Of a stretch of DNA of 28,454 bases, positions 13,469 through 20,422 are shown in pieces. The stretch is taken from NCBI GenBank assembly GCA_023458915.1, contig JAEWWM010000010.1, positions 1 through 28,454 of the forward strand, read 5' to 3'. The notes beneath the pieces are model-generated. The model ran no database searches and was not told the DNA's origin. It worked only from the letters and a program-made list of their open reading frames with translations. Position 1 is the first letter of the stretch; each line of letters opens with the position of its first letter. The position numbers were made by a program, and so were the translations under genes. Source of the stretch: Bacillota bacterium. Lineage in GTDB: Bacteria; Bacillota; Clostridia; Oscillospirales; Acutalibacteraceae.

Positions 13469-13588
13469 AGGCGAAAACATCATATATGTGAAGAGTATAG
13501 AGCCGATTCAGAAGATTATGAATTTTTTAAGCTGATTCTAGTATTAAAATATAAATTGGCATCAGGTTTTGAGTTTTTGCATAATTAA
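13469..13588 (+). pseudogene. possible 3' tail of the gene interrupted by IS1
   Basis: A 39-codon open stretch between a TAA at 13466 and a TAA at 13586 has protein-like composition (CEEYRADSEDYEFFKLILVL, KYKLASGFEFLHN). It has no start and overlaps the end of the convergent glycosyltransferase gene by 27 bases. It may be the remnant of the gene whose start is at 12778. In AT-rich DNA such a stretch could also occur by chance. Confidence 0.2.
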
Positions 13589-14650
13589 TTTCAAATTATT
13601 CTTCAGCCTCTGATCATGTGGTGTCATTTCTACTGCAATTTTGGCAAAATTATACGACTTTTCATATAATCCGAGTTCAAAGCAGCTTAAAGCTCCCAGA
13701 TCATATATGGTAAAATCCCACGAAAATGCTTCATTAATGTATGTAGAGGGTCTTTCTTTTATTTTTAGCGTTTCCTCTACCATATGGTAAACCCTGGGCC
13801 AATCTCTTTCCTCATAGGCAAGTTGCGCCATTTCCACATAGGGCTCTCTTAAATATGGAGCTTCAGCTATTGCCTTATACAGCCAATTTGCGGATTCTTT
13901 AAAATCATTCTTAGCCTTATAAGCTCTGGCGATAAACCTCATAGACGCAGAGCGCTCATCTTTCCAATAAGCTTTCGGCATTTCTATGTGTTTTTTAAGC
14001 GTTTCGATACAACTATCCCACATGCCATAATACATATACTCTCGCCCAAGGTAATGCCTATTTCGATCGTCATCCGGATCTTCTTTTACCGACATTTCTA
14101 AAAGCGGAAGGTATTGTCCTCTGGATTTTGACGGGTCAGGATAGTGATTCAGTTGAATTTCCCCTTCCCATGAATATACATCCGGTTCCGACCCGTAATA
14201 TTGCAAAACCTCATGTACAGGATGTACCCATCTGAAATGTTGCCTTTTGTGGATTTTTTCATACCAAAATGTAACGCCAGGGCTTCCATCCGAGTTAAAA
14301 CTCCATGTGTACATATATTTAAGTCGAGTTGTTTGTGCTGTCCACGCGTTTTCTAAAAGTTCTCTCCAACCTGGCTCTAATATTTCGTCCAAATCTGTAC
14401 AAACACAAATATCTACGTCTTTTGGTACAAAGCTTAGTGAGATGTTTCTTGCCACATCGAATCGCCAAAGATTTAAATTAATTATATTGACAAAAGCATG
14501 TCTGTCTTTCAGTTTTTGCACTGTATTGTCTGATGACCCGGTATCCGTCACATAAATCTCATCAGCCTCGTTCATCGAATCCATCCAGCGATCTACAAAA
14601 TGTGCCTCGTTTTTGCAAATTGCATATACTGCAATTTTATATTTACTCAT
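13562..14650 (-). CDS. family-2 glycosyltransferase with C-terminal TPR-like repeats
   Basis: A 362-residue GT-A-fold glycosyltransferase. It starts with IAVYAICKNEAHFVDRWMDS and has the nucleotide-sugar motif VTDTGSSDNT (residues 34-43), and D86-x-D88 in CTDLDEILEPGW, the metal-binding DXD. Residues ~125-165 contain FRWVHPVHEVL, typical of this clade. From ~185 on, helical TPR-like repeats follow (RHYLGREYMYYGMWDSCIET, RFIARAYKAKNDFKESANWL, LYEKSYNFAKIAVEMTPHDQ). The family includes SunS-like peptide glycosyltransferases and cell-surface modifying enzymes; the substrate is not evident. The product is cytoplasmic. It overlaps the preceding fragment by four bases (ATGA), suggesting that an operon once existed. 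The gene looks intact. Confidence 0.85.
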   Translation of the reverse strand: MSKYKIAVYAICKNEAHFVDRWMDSMNEADEIYVTDTGSSDNTVQKLKDRHAFVNIINLNLWRFDVARNISLSFVPKDVDICVCTDLDEILEPGWRELLENAWTAQTTRLKYMYTWSFNSDGSPGVTFWYEKIHKRQHFRWVHPVHEVLQYYGSEPDVYSWEGEIQLNHYPDPSKSRGQYLPLLEMSVKEDPDDDRNRHYLGREYMYYGMWDSCIETLKKHIEMPKAYWKDERSASMRFIARAYKAKNDFKESANWLYKAIAEAPYLREPYVEMAQLAYEERDWPRVYHMVEETLKIKERPSTYINEAFSWDFTIYDLGALSCFELGLYEKSYNFAKIAVEMTPHDQRLKNNLKLIMQKLKT

Positions 14651-14955
14651 ATTAGCAGCCCTTCTTTTTTAGCAAGGTTGTAAATATTATTTTTCAAACT
14701 ATTAAATGCACTGCCCCAAGCAGATGAATTATAATGATAATCAATAATCTTTTGCGTCCTTTTCTCCGCTTCAAGGATTGTAAAATATGCTTCAATATTT
14801 CTTCGAATATTGCTTAAATATTTTGCCTTTTCTAAATAAATTTCTCTTCGTTGCGGCATATAAAATATAGCATTATTCAGATTAAATAATGCCAGATCTA
14901 TATTGATATGAAAAGAAAAAAGTACAAACAATGCTATAGCTTCATGTTTAAAGCG
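14647..14955 (-). pseudogene. C-terminal fragment of a TPR/glycosyltransferase-type protein
   Basis: About 100 codons in frame with the stop at 14647, containing the helical repeat LALFNLNNAIFYMPQRREIY and KYLSNIRRNIEAYFTILEAE, and ending in AWGSAFNSLKNNIYNLAKKE. The only candidate start (TTG at 14931) falls inside a hydrophobic run and has no ribosome site. The frame stays open to about 14955 and then meets the hairpin element at 14966-14989. I read it as the tail of a gene cut off at that element. It overlaps the glycosyltransferase start by four bases, so it was probably the upstream member of its operon, likely a related sugar-transfer protein. Confidence 0.5.
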
Positions 14956-14965
14956 AATTGAATTA

Positions 14966-14994
14966 AGGCATTGTCTGATGACAATACCTTTTTT
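14966..14994 (+). terminator. terminator-like hairpin, copy 2 of the dispersed element
   Basis: AGGCATTGTC (14966-14975), loop TGAT and GACAATACCT (14980-14989) form a stem with one mismatch and end in six T, then ATGGCTGGTTTTT. The hairpin, T-run and following TGGCTG match the copy at 803-845. Confidence 0.5.
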
Positions 14995-15114
14995 ATGGCT
15001 GGTTTTTCATTTGGCAGATACACTCCATATAAATTTTGATGTAAAATATTGTTGAGTTGCGCATTTTCATTGGAAGAAGGTTATCTTTCACAACTTTAAA
15101 TTTTTCTTAAAATG

Positions 15115-15123
15115 TGCTATAAT
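15115..15123 (+). promoter_or_regulatory. extended -10 promoter of the exported NUDIX gene
   Basis: TGC-TATAAT at 15115-15123 forms an extended -10 element 33 bases before the ATG. No good -35 is seen. The surrounding AATGTGCTATAATTAA is nearly the same as the promoter of the second NUDIX gene (16583-16597). Confidence 0.5.
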
Positions 15124-15156
15124 TAAGGAATACAGAATATAAGGAGATAAACTTTT

Positions 15157-15738
15157 ATGAAATTTAGAAAAACAATAAGTTTATTTTCAACAATTGTACT
15201 CCTATTTGTAAATTTCAACATATTAATTTATGCTGATGAACAAAATTTGTCACAACAGAAAATTTTTCAAGAAGTAGAAGCAAAAGAAGAGCGCTACAGA
15301 ACGCTATCTTCAGTTAGTATGATTTTAGAACGTGAAATTAATGGGAAGATTGAAGTTTTATTACAACTACGCCAAAACACAGGCTGGATGGACGGATTTT
15401 GGGATTTGGGCGCTTCTGGTCACGTTGATAAAGGGGAGACTTTAATTGATGCTGCGATTCGTGAAACGAATGAGGAACTAGAAATTAATGTTATTCCAGA
15501 AGATGTTGAATTTGTACATTTGAGCCATAATAATTACGGCGAAAATCGTATATATTATTGTTTTTATGTAAAAATTAAAAATTATAGTGGTGAAATAAAA
15601 ATAGGGGAACCCAAAAAATGTGCTGAACTTAAGTGGTTTGGCATTGAAAATTTACCTGAAAATATTATTCCTGTCCAAAAAAGTGCACTTGAAAATTATC
15701 AAAAAGGAATAATTTACAATGAAATTGGTTGGAAGTAA
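15157..15738 (+). CDS. NUDIX hydrolase with an N-terminal signal sequence
   Basis: A 193-residue protein. Residues 1-26 are a signal sequence (MKFRKTISLF, core STIVLLFVNFNILI, cleavage site YADEQ). The rest is a NUDIX domain: the box runs from G88 (GHVDKGE, E94) to R102-E103 and E106-E107, matching Gx5Ex7REUxEExGU except that the last Gly is Glu (E109). The metal-binding E-E pair is kept, so hydrolase activity on a nucleoside diphosphate derivative is plausible. AAGGAGAT precedes the ATG. Length of the domain itself is normal (~145). NUDIX enzymes are usually cytosolic; an exported one could be anchored outside the cell or delivered to a host. Alternatively the leader was acquired by gene fusion. 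A second, ordinary NUDIX gene lies at 16697. Confidence 0.8.
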   Translation: MKFRKTISLFSTIVLLFVNFNILIYADEQNLSQQKIFQEVEAKEERYRTLSSVSMILEREINGKIEVLLQLRQNTGWMDGFWDLGASGHVDKGETLIDAAIRETNEELEINVIPEDVEFVHLSHNNYGENRIYYCFYVKIKNYSGEIKIGEPKKCAELKWFGIENLPENIIPVQKSALENYQKGIIYNEIGWK

Positions 15739-15875
15739 AAAATTTAAAATTCTTATAATAATTGAAGTTTGTTATCATACATATAACTCATAAATAAGTA
15801 TTATCATGGATTTATTTTACATCATATCGTAATTCGAAATAAAATTTTTGATTAAAAATTAGGAGTGTATTCAAT

Positions 15876-16529
15876 ATAGATAACAAAATTTGCTATATTG
15901 TAGGAGCCGGTGAAAATTACGGTCTGGATTTTTCGGTTCAAGATGGAGATTTAGTAATAGCTGCCGATGGTGGTTTAAATTATTTACAAGAAAATAAAAT
16001 ATTTACTGACTTAGTGATTGGAGATTTTGATTCATATTCTTTTTCTAAAGATCAGCAACTTCCTTCTGAATACCTGGGTTTGAACAAGGAAAAAGATGAC
16101 ACAGATATGCTTGCGGCGGTTCGCGAAGGAATAAAAAGAGGATATAAAGAATTTCATATTTATTCCGGTACAGGTGGCAGATTTGACCACACGCTTGCTA
16201 ATATCCAAATATTAAACTTTTTATCGCATAATAAAATCAAAGGTTACTTGATTGACCGAGATCAAATAATTACAGTAATTACAAACAGCAGTATTACATT
16301 TAATAATCATTGTACTGGCTACATTTCTATGTTTTCATCTACAAATAAAGCCTCAGGAGTTTACCTTACAGGTTTAAAATACGAACTTGAAAATGCTGTC
16401 ATTACAAATACCTTTCCTATTGGTGTTAGCAACGAATTTATTGGAACCAGTAGTACAATTGATGTCAAAGATGGTACATTAATAATTATTTTTCCGCGTA
16501 AATGCATAGGAAATATAAAATTTAATTAA
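15876..16529 (+). CDS. thiN: thiamine pyrophosphokinase (ATA start inferred)
   Basis: Transfers pyrophosphate from ATP to thiamine to give thiamine diphosphate, in the cytoplasm. The domain is complete only if translation starts upstream of the first ATG (16014): codons from 15876 encode ICYIVGAGENYGLDFS and VIAADGGLNYL, the normal N-terminus of the family. A TGA at 15849 and the ribosome site AGGAG (15861-15865) leave ATA at 15876 as the only well-placed start; no ATG, GTG or TTG is available there. Motifs include VIGDFDS (47-53), DDTDM (74-78) and GTGGRFDHTLAN (98-109). Length becomes 217 residues, as expected. It stands just before the second NUDIX gene and 0.9 kb before the TPP-riboswitch operon, on the same strand. 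Confidence 0.85.
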   Translation: MDNKICYIVGAGENYGLDFSVQDGDLVIAADGGLNYLQENKIFTDLVIGDFDSYSFSKDQQLPSEYLGLNKEKDDTDMLAAVREGIKRGYKEFHIYSGTGGRFDHTLANIQILNFLSHNKIKGYLIDRDQIITVITNSSITFNNHCTGYISMFSSTNKASGVYLTGLKYELENAVITNTFPIGVSNEFIGTSSTIDVKDGTLIIIFPRKCIGNIKFN

Positions 16530-16539
16530 TATTTTTTAA

Positions 16540-16565
16540 AAATGCATTAATGCATTTTTCATGGG
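16540..16565 (+). terminator. palindromic hairpin after thiN
   Basis: The perfect palindrome AAAAATGCATTAATGCATTTTT begins about 10 bases after the thiN stop codon. A/T runs on both sides allow it to end transcription in either direction. No gene is convergent here. Confidence 0.4.
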
Positions 16566-16584
16566 TATAAAAAATTGCCAAATG

Positions 16585-16593
16585 TGTTATAAT
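16585..16593 (+). promoter_or_regulatory. extended -10 promoter of the ADP-ribose-type NUDIX gene
   Basis: TGT-TATAAT at 16585-16593 is an extended -10 element, in the same context (AATGTGYTATAATTAA) as the promoter of the other NUDIX gene. About 95 bases of leader follow before the start codon. Confidence 0.45.
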
Positions 16594-16603
16594 TAAAATT
16601 TGA

Positions 16604-16672
16604 AAATTGGTCAGAAACTGTAGCACTATACAGCAATATTCCGGATGCTAAACGTTTTAGAAAGACCAGTTT
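16604..16672 (+). promoter_or_regulatory. structured leader RNA candidate upstream of the NUDIX gene
   Basis: AAATTGGTC (16604-16612) can pair with GACCAGTTT (16664-16672), with one G-U pair, closing a 51-base loop. Inside it, CTGTA/TACAG form a smaller hairpin and an unpaired GGATGCTAAACG remains. This looks like a compact aptamer or a protein-binding leader. I do not recognise a known riboswitch class. Confidence 0.3.
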
Positions 16673-16696
16673 AAATTTGTAAAGAAGTTATAAATA

Positions 16697-17194
16697 ATGA
16701 AAGATGAAATATTTGCAAAACCAGCAGTGGGAACAATCATAGAAAAAGAAGATAATGGGGAAAAGTATATTCTTATACAAACCAGGCATAAAGAAGGGGC
16801 AGAAATTGAAAACGGCATGCTTGAAATTCCTGCAGGAAAGATTCGTGAATATGAAAATATTTTTGATACTTTGCGCAGAGAAGTTTTAGAAGAAACCGGT
16901 CTAACTGTAACGAAAATCACCGGAGAAAAAAATATTATTGAAGATGACGTAAATAGTTACAAGGTTATCACATTCGTGCCATTTTGTTCTACTCAAAACC
17001 TTAGCGGAGGATATTCAATTATCCTTCAAACGTTTATATGTGAAGCTGAAGGTGATTTATTAGATAATAGTAACGAAACGAAAGATATCCACTGGATTTC
17101 TATTGATGAGCTTAAAAAGCTGTATATTAACAACAGAGATACTTTTTATCCTTTGCATGTAAATGCTATAAAAAAATACTTATGCATTCAGTAA
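16697..17194 (+). CDS. NUDIX hydrolase, ADP-ribose pyrophosphatase-like
   Basis: A 165-residue cytosolic NUDIX enzyme probably hydrolysing ADP-ribose or a related nucleoside diphosphate sugar. The full NUDIX box is present: G47, E53, R61-E62, E65-E66-T-G68 (GKIREYE...RREVLEETGL). The segment ENGMLEIPAGKI immediately before it is typical of ADP-ribose pyrophosphatases. C-terminal Trp in DIHWISIDELKKL fits the usual dimer/edge strand. Compared with the first NUDIX gene it lacks a signal sequence and keeps the box Gly. AAGAAG precedes the ATG. It has its own promoter and a possible structured leader. The TPP-riboswitch operon follows. Confidence 0.85.
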   Translation: MKDEIFAKPAVGTIIEKEDNGEKYILIQTRHKEGAEIENGMLEIPAGKIREYENIFDTLRREVLEETGLTVTKITGEKNIIEDDVNSYKVITFVPFCSTQNLSGGYSIILQTFICEAEGDLLDNSNETKDIHWISIDELKKLYINNRDTFYPLHVNAIKKYLCIQ

Positions 17195-17254
17195 AAATCA
17201 AAATTTGATTTTTTTACTGGTTTTTGATATATTATAAAGTAATTTAATACTGTG

Positions 17255-17334
17255 TTTGCAGGGGAACTCTTTAGAGTTGAGAAGGTAAAACCTGACCCTT
17301 GAACCTGTTGGTTAATACCAGCGTAGGAAGCAAA
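17255..17334 (+). promoter_or_regulatory. TPP riboswitch aptamer (THI element)
   Basis: Contains the conserved parts of the thiamine diphosphate aptamer in order: AGGGG, hairpin ACTCTTTAGAGT with GTTGAGA, small hairpin AGGTAAAACCT, GACCCTTGAACCTG, GGTTAATACC and AGCGTAGGAAGC. The closing stem P1 is TTTGC (17255-17259) with GCAAA (17330-17334). It controls the downstream thiD-thiM-thiE-HAD genes. Confidence 0.95.
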
Positions 17335-17353
17335 TAAAATTGTGTGCGGAGTT

Positions 17354-17382
17354 GCGCTTCCTATTTTGGATAGCGCTTTTTT
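17354..17382 (+). terminator. riboswitch-controlled terminator
   Basis: GCGCTTCC and GGATAGCGC form a hairpin (17354-17376) followed by T6 (17377-17382). The terminator strand GCTTCC (17356-17361) can instead pair with GGAAGC (17326-17331) in the 3' part of the aptamer. Ligand binding holds GGAAGC in the aptamer and frees the terminator, so the switch turns expression off when TPP is present. Confidence 0.8.
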
Positions 17383-17411
17383 AGTGTAAAAAATTAAAGG
17401 AAGAAATAAAT

Positions 17412-18218
17412 TTGAAAAAATCACTTAGTATCGCAGGTTCCGATTGCAGCGGTGGTGCAGGAATACAGGCGGATTTAAAGACGTTCTCAGCGCACGGGGT
17501 ATTCGGGATGACTGTGGTTACATCGGTTGTTGCGGAAAACACTTTTCGTGTAACAGATTATCAAGATATTCGGCCAGATATTATTGAAAAGCAAATGGAT
17601 GATATATTTGAAGATATTCCGCCGGATTCAGTAAAAATTGGCATGCTATCTTGTCGTGAAATTATGTTGGTTGTAGCACAGAGACTTCGGGCGTGGAAAC
17701 CAAAAAACGTAGTTGTTGATCCAGTAATGTATGCAAAACATGGCAGTGCCTTAATGGATGAGTCTGCTATTAACACACTAATATCTGAAATTATACCGTT
17801 AGCTGATTTAATAACCCCTAATATACCTGAAGCCGAAAAAATTTCAGAAATGAAAATAGAAAATCTTAACGATATGAAACAAGCGGCGAAAATTATTCAC
17901 AAAATGGGATGCCGAGGTGTCGTGGTAAAAGGGGGTCACAGCAAAGGCGATGCTATAGATATTTTGTTTGATGGTGATGAGTTTTATGAATATCCTGCTC
18001 CTCGTGTAGATACAAAACACACTCACGGCACGGGCTGTACATTCTCTTCAGCCATTGCCTCAAATCTTGCTTTAGGATTTTCTGTCAGCGAAGCTGTAGG
18101 GAAAGCCAAAGAATACATAAATATCGCAATTGCTCATGCACCTAAACTTGGAAAAGGTAATGGACCTGTACATCATTTTTATAAAATGTACAAAACTTTC
18201 TTTTCGGAGGGCAAATAA
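17412..18218 (+). CDS. thiD: hydroxymethylpyrimidine / HMP-phosphate kinase
   Basis: A 268-residue ribokinase-fold enzyme phosphorylating HMP twice to HMP-diphosphate, the pyrimidine precursor of thiamine. Substrate-binding start IAGSDCSGGAGIQADLK (7-23), VVDPVMYAKHG (101-111), TPNIPEAE (135-142), VVKGGH (171-176) and the anion-hole/catalytic GTGCTFSSAIA (206-216) are all in place. TTG at 17412 is the start, preceded by AAAGGAAG; this start gives the normal N-terminus. It is the first gene after the TPP riboswitch. There is no thiE fusion; thiE is a separate gene. ThiM follows closely, so the operon handles both thiamine halves. Confidence 0.95.
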   Translation: MKKSLSIAGSDCSGGAGIQADLKTFSAHGVFGMTVVTSVVAENTFRVTDYQDIRPDIIEKQMDDIFEDIPPDSVKIGMLSCREIMLVVAQRLRAWKPKNVVVDPVMYAKHGSALMDESAINTLISEIIPLADLITPNIPEAEKISEMKIENLNDMKQAAKIIHKMGCRGVVVKGGHSKGDAIDILFDGDEFYEYPAPRVDTKHTHGTGCTFSSAIASNLALGFSVSEAVGKAKEYINIAIAHAPKLGKGNGPVHHFYKMYKTFFSEGK

Positions 18219-18219
18219 A

Positions 18220-19041
18220 ATGATCGATATTTGTGTTAATTTACTCAAAAAAGTACGAAAAAATAAACCTTTAATTCATCATATCACAAATTATGTAACC
18301 GTAAATGACTGCGCTAACATAACACTTGGAATTGGTGCTTCACCCGTAATGGCCGACGCTATTGGCGAAGTAGCTGATATTACTGCTATTTCAAGTGCGT
18401 TAGTACTGAATATGGGAACACTTAATGAGCGTACAGTTGAGTCTATGATAGCTGCTGGAAAATCGGCAAATCTAAAGGGAGTTCCAATTGTTTTTGACCC
18501 TGTTGGTGCGGGTGCTTCAAAATTTCGTAATGAAACTGCCTCTTACTTGATAAACGAGATAAAGTTAAGCGTAATACGCGGTAACATCTCTGAAATAAAA
18601 GCTTTGGCAGGTTTGAACTCGGAAACAAAAGGTGTTGACGCTGCGGAGAATGATATCACAGATTCTGACAACGTAGGAAAAATAACTAGATCACTTGCAC
18701 AAAAACTTGGAACGGTGGTTGTAATCAGTGGTGCTGTTGATACTGTTTCAGATGGCAGCAAAATTATTTATATAGAAAATGGTCATCCGATGCTTGCCAA
18801 CTTAACGGGCTCAGGGTGTATGTGTACATCGCTGATTGGCTCTTTTTGCGGTGCTGCAAAAGAAGATAAATATATTGCAGCATCTGCCACAGCTATGCTT
18901 TGTATGAGTATTGCGGGAGAAGTAGCTTATAAAAATGCGGGGCATTTAGGAAACGGAAGTTTTCATGTTGCACTTCACGATGCCATAAGCCGTATGGATG
19001 AAAAAACAATCGAAAGGTCGGCGAAAATTCGTGAAGCCTAA
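18220..19041 (+). CDS. thiM: hydroxyethylthiazole kinase
   Basis: A 273-residue kinase that phosphorylates 4-methyl-5-hydroxyethylthiazole, so the organism can use salvaged thiazole. Motifs include HHITNYVTVNDCAN (20-33), ASPVMA (40-45), VFDPVGAGAS (91-100), RGNISEI (120-126) and the active-site TGSGC (196-200). I chose ATG at 18220 because CGGAGG (18205-18210) is well spaced; the frame is open further upstream inside thiD, but that extension is not in the family. The start lies one base after the thiD stop codon. The stop codon lies within the start of thiE, giving translational coupling. Confidence 0.95.
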   Translation: MIDICVNLLKKVRKNKPLIHHITNYVTVNDCANITLGIGASPVMADAIGEVADITAISSALVLNMGTLNERTVESMIAAGKSANLKGVPIVFDPVGAGASKFRNETASYLINEIKLSVIRGNISEIKALAGLNSETKGVDAAENDITDSDNVGKITRSLAQKLGTVVVISGAVDTVSDGSKIIYIENGHPMLANLTGSGCMCTSLIGSFCGAAKEDKYIAASATAMLCMSIAGEVAYKNAGHLGNGSFHVALHDAISRMDEKTIERSAKIREA

Positions 19042-19669
19042 GATAGATTATTCACTTTATCTTGTAACAGATAGAGAAATTATGACCTTAGATAGCATTG
19101 AAGAATGCGTAGAACGAGCAATTTTGGGCGGTTGTACCGTGGTTCAACTCAGAGAAAAAACAGCTTCATCTCGTGAATTTTATCAAATTGCCTTAAAGTT
19201 GCGTGAAATTACGGCTCAGTTGGGTATCCCCTTTATCATCAATGATCGTGCTGATATTGCTTTGGCCGTAGATGCTGATGGTGTTCATATTGGTCAAGAA
19301 GATTTAACGTATGAAGTCGTACGGCGTATTGTTGGGCAAGATAAAATTATCGGTGTTTCCGTAAGCAATTTAAGCGAGGCGTTGGCGGCAACTGAATCAG
19401 GTGCAGATTATCTTGGCGTTGGAGCAATGTTTGCAACCAATACCAAGAAAAATGCAAACATCGTAACTATAGATGAACTGCGACAAATACGTGAAAGAAT
19501 TAGCAATCCTATTGTCGTAATTGGTGGCATAAATAAAAGTACTATACCGTTTTTCAGAGGAACAGGGATTGATGGGATAGCTGTGGTTTCTGCTGTTGTT
19601 GCACAGGATGATGTAACGAAAGCGGCGAAAGAATTAAAGTTGTTGTTTCAAAAAGGTGTTCAAAAATGA
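19031..19669 (+). CDS. thiE: thiamine-phosphate synthase
   Basis: Joins HMP-diphosphate and thiazole phosphate to thiamine monophosphate. A TIM-barrel of 212 residues with QLREK (39-43), INDRADIA (70-77), HIGQED (86-91), GADYLGVGAMFATNTKK (124-140) and VVIGGI near the phosphate site. I chose GTG at 19031, giving MKPKIDYSLYLVTDRE, which is the usual N-terminus; an ATG at 18998 would add 11 residues and overlap thiM by 44 bases. With the GTG the overlap is 11 bases. The TGA stop overlaps the ATG of the HAD gene (ATGA), again indicating coupling. One substitution is seen at the usual PT of the phosphate loop (GPIFPT versus GAMFAT). Confidence 0.95.
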   Translation: MKPKIDYSLYLVTDREIMTLDSIEECVERAILGGCTVVQLREKTASSREFYQIALKLREITAQLGIPFIINDRADIALAVDADGVHIGQEDLTYEVVRRIVGQDKIIGVSVSNLSEALAATESGADYLGVGAMFATNTKKNANIVTIDELRQIRERISNPIVVIGGINKSTIPFFRGTGIDGIAVVSAVVAQDDVTKAAKELKLLFQKGVQK

Positions 19670-20313
19670 AAGCTTATATTTTTGATCTTGATGGTACTTT
19701 GTTTGACTCAATGAGTGTATGGGAAGATATTGACATAAAGTTTCTCAAAAAGCGTGAAATTGCTGTTCCGGATGATTATGCGGATGTAGTTTTGTCGATG
19801 AGTTTACTCGAAGCTGCCGACTATACAATAAAACGGTTCAAGTTACCTGATAGCATTCAAAGTTTGATAAAAGAATGGAATGATATGGCAACACATGCTT
19901 ACGGGAATACAGTTCAGATGAAATCGTACGCAAAAGAATATTTAATTACTTTACATAAGCACGGAGCAAAATTAGTTATTGCAACCAGTTTGCCTGTCGA
20001 GCTTTACACTCCTGCGCTTCGCAACCACGGGATTTACGATTTATTCCACGCACATTGCTCCACTGATGAGGTACATTACGGAAAATCAAATCCTGAAATT
20101 TTTCTTCTTGCTGCTAAAAAGCTTGGTGTATCTCCTTACGATTGTATTGTGTTCGAAGATACTATTGAAGCAATAAAAAGTGCTAAAAGTGTCGGTATGA
20201 CCGCATATGGAGTATATGACAAGGCATCGAAAGCTTACTGGAAACAAATAAAACAAATAGCGGATGGCTATTTTTTTAATTTTAAATATGCACCACTGCC
20301 AAAATCAAAATAG
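19666..20313 (+). CDS. HAD-superfamily phosphatase in the thiamine operon
   Basis: A 215-residue HAD hydrolase (subfamily IA). Motif I is FDLDGTLFDS (6-15), with the nucleophile Asp7 and Asp9. Motif II is the Thr/Ser in VIATSLP. Motif III is the Lys in YGKSNPEIF. Motif IV is VFEDT with the acidic pair. A helical cap domain lies between residues ~16 and 80. Its start overlaps the thiE stop by four bases, so it is translated with it. Position suggests it removes the phosphate from thiamine monophosphate, giving free thiamine for ThiN; no thiL gene is seen in the window. HAD enzymes have broad specificity, so the role is inferred. It may alternatively be a general house-cleaning phosphatase. Confidence 0.85.
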   Translation: MKAYIFDLDGTLFDSMSVWEDIDIKFLKKREIAVPDDYADVVLSMSLLEAADYTIKRFKLPDSIQSLIKEWNDMATHAYGNTVQMKSYAKEYLITLHKHGAKLVIATSLPVELYTPALRNHGIYDLFHAHCSTDEVHYGKSNPEIFLLAAKKLGVSPYDCIVFEDTIEAIKSAKSVGMTAYGVYDKASKAYWKQIKQIADGYFFNFKYAPLPKSK

Positions 20314-20422
20314 AAAAATCAAAGATAAAGATGAAAATAAAATTAAAAACTTTAGCTACTATATATGAAGATATGAAAAAATTTTTAATTTAAATAATTT
20401 TAAAATATGGGAGGAAAATATT

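Noticed and set aside
16604..16672. ykkC-type (nucleoside diphosphate) riboswitch upstream of the NUDIX gene
   Set aside because: The characteristic ykkC sequence blocks are not present; only the gene context fits. Kept as an unassigned structured leader.
20331..20393. 20-codon ORF between the HAD gene and tenA
   Set aside because: The frame is AT-rich, has a weak ribosome site and a composition expected by chance; it could be a leader peptide but nothing supports it.
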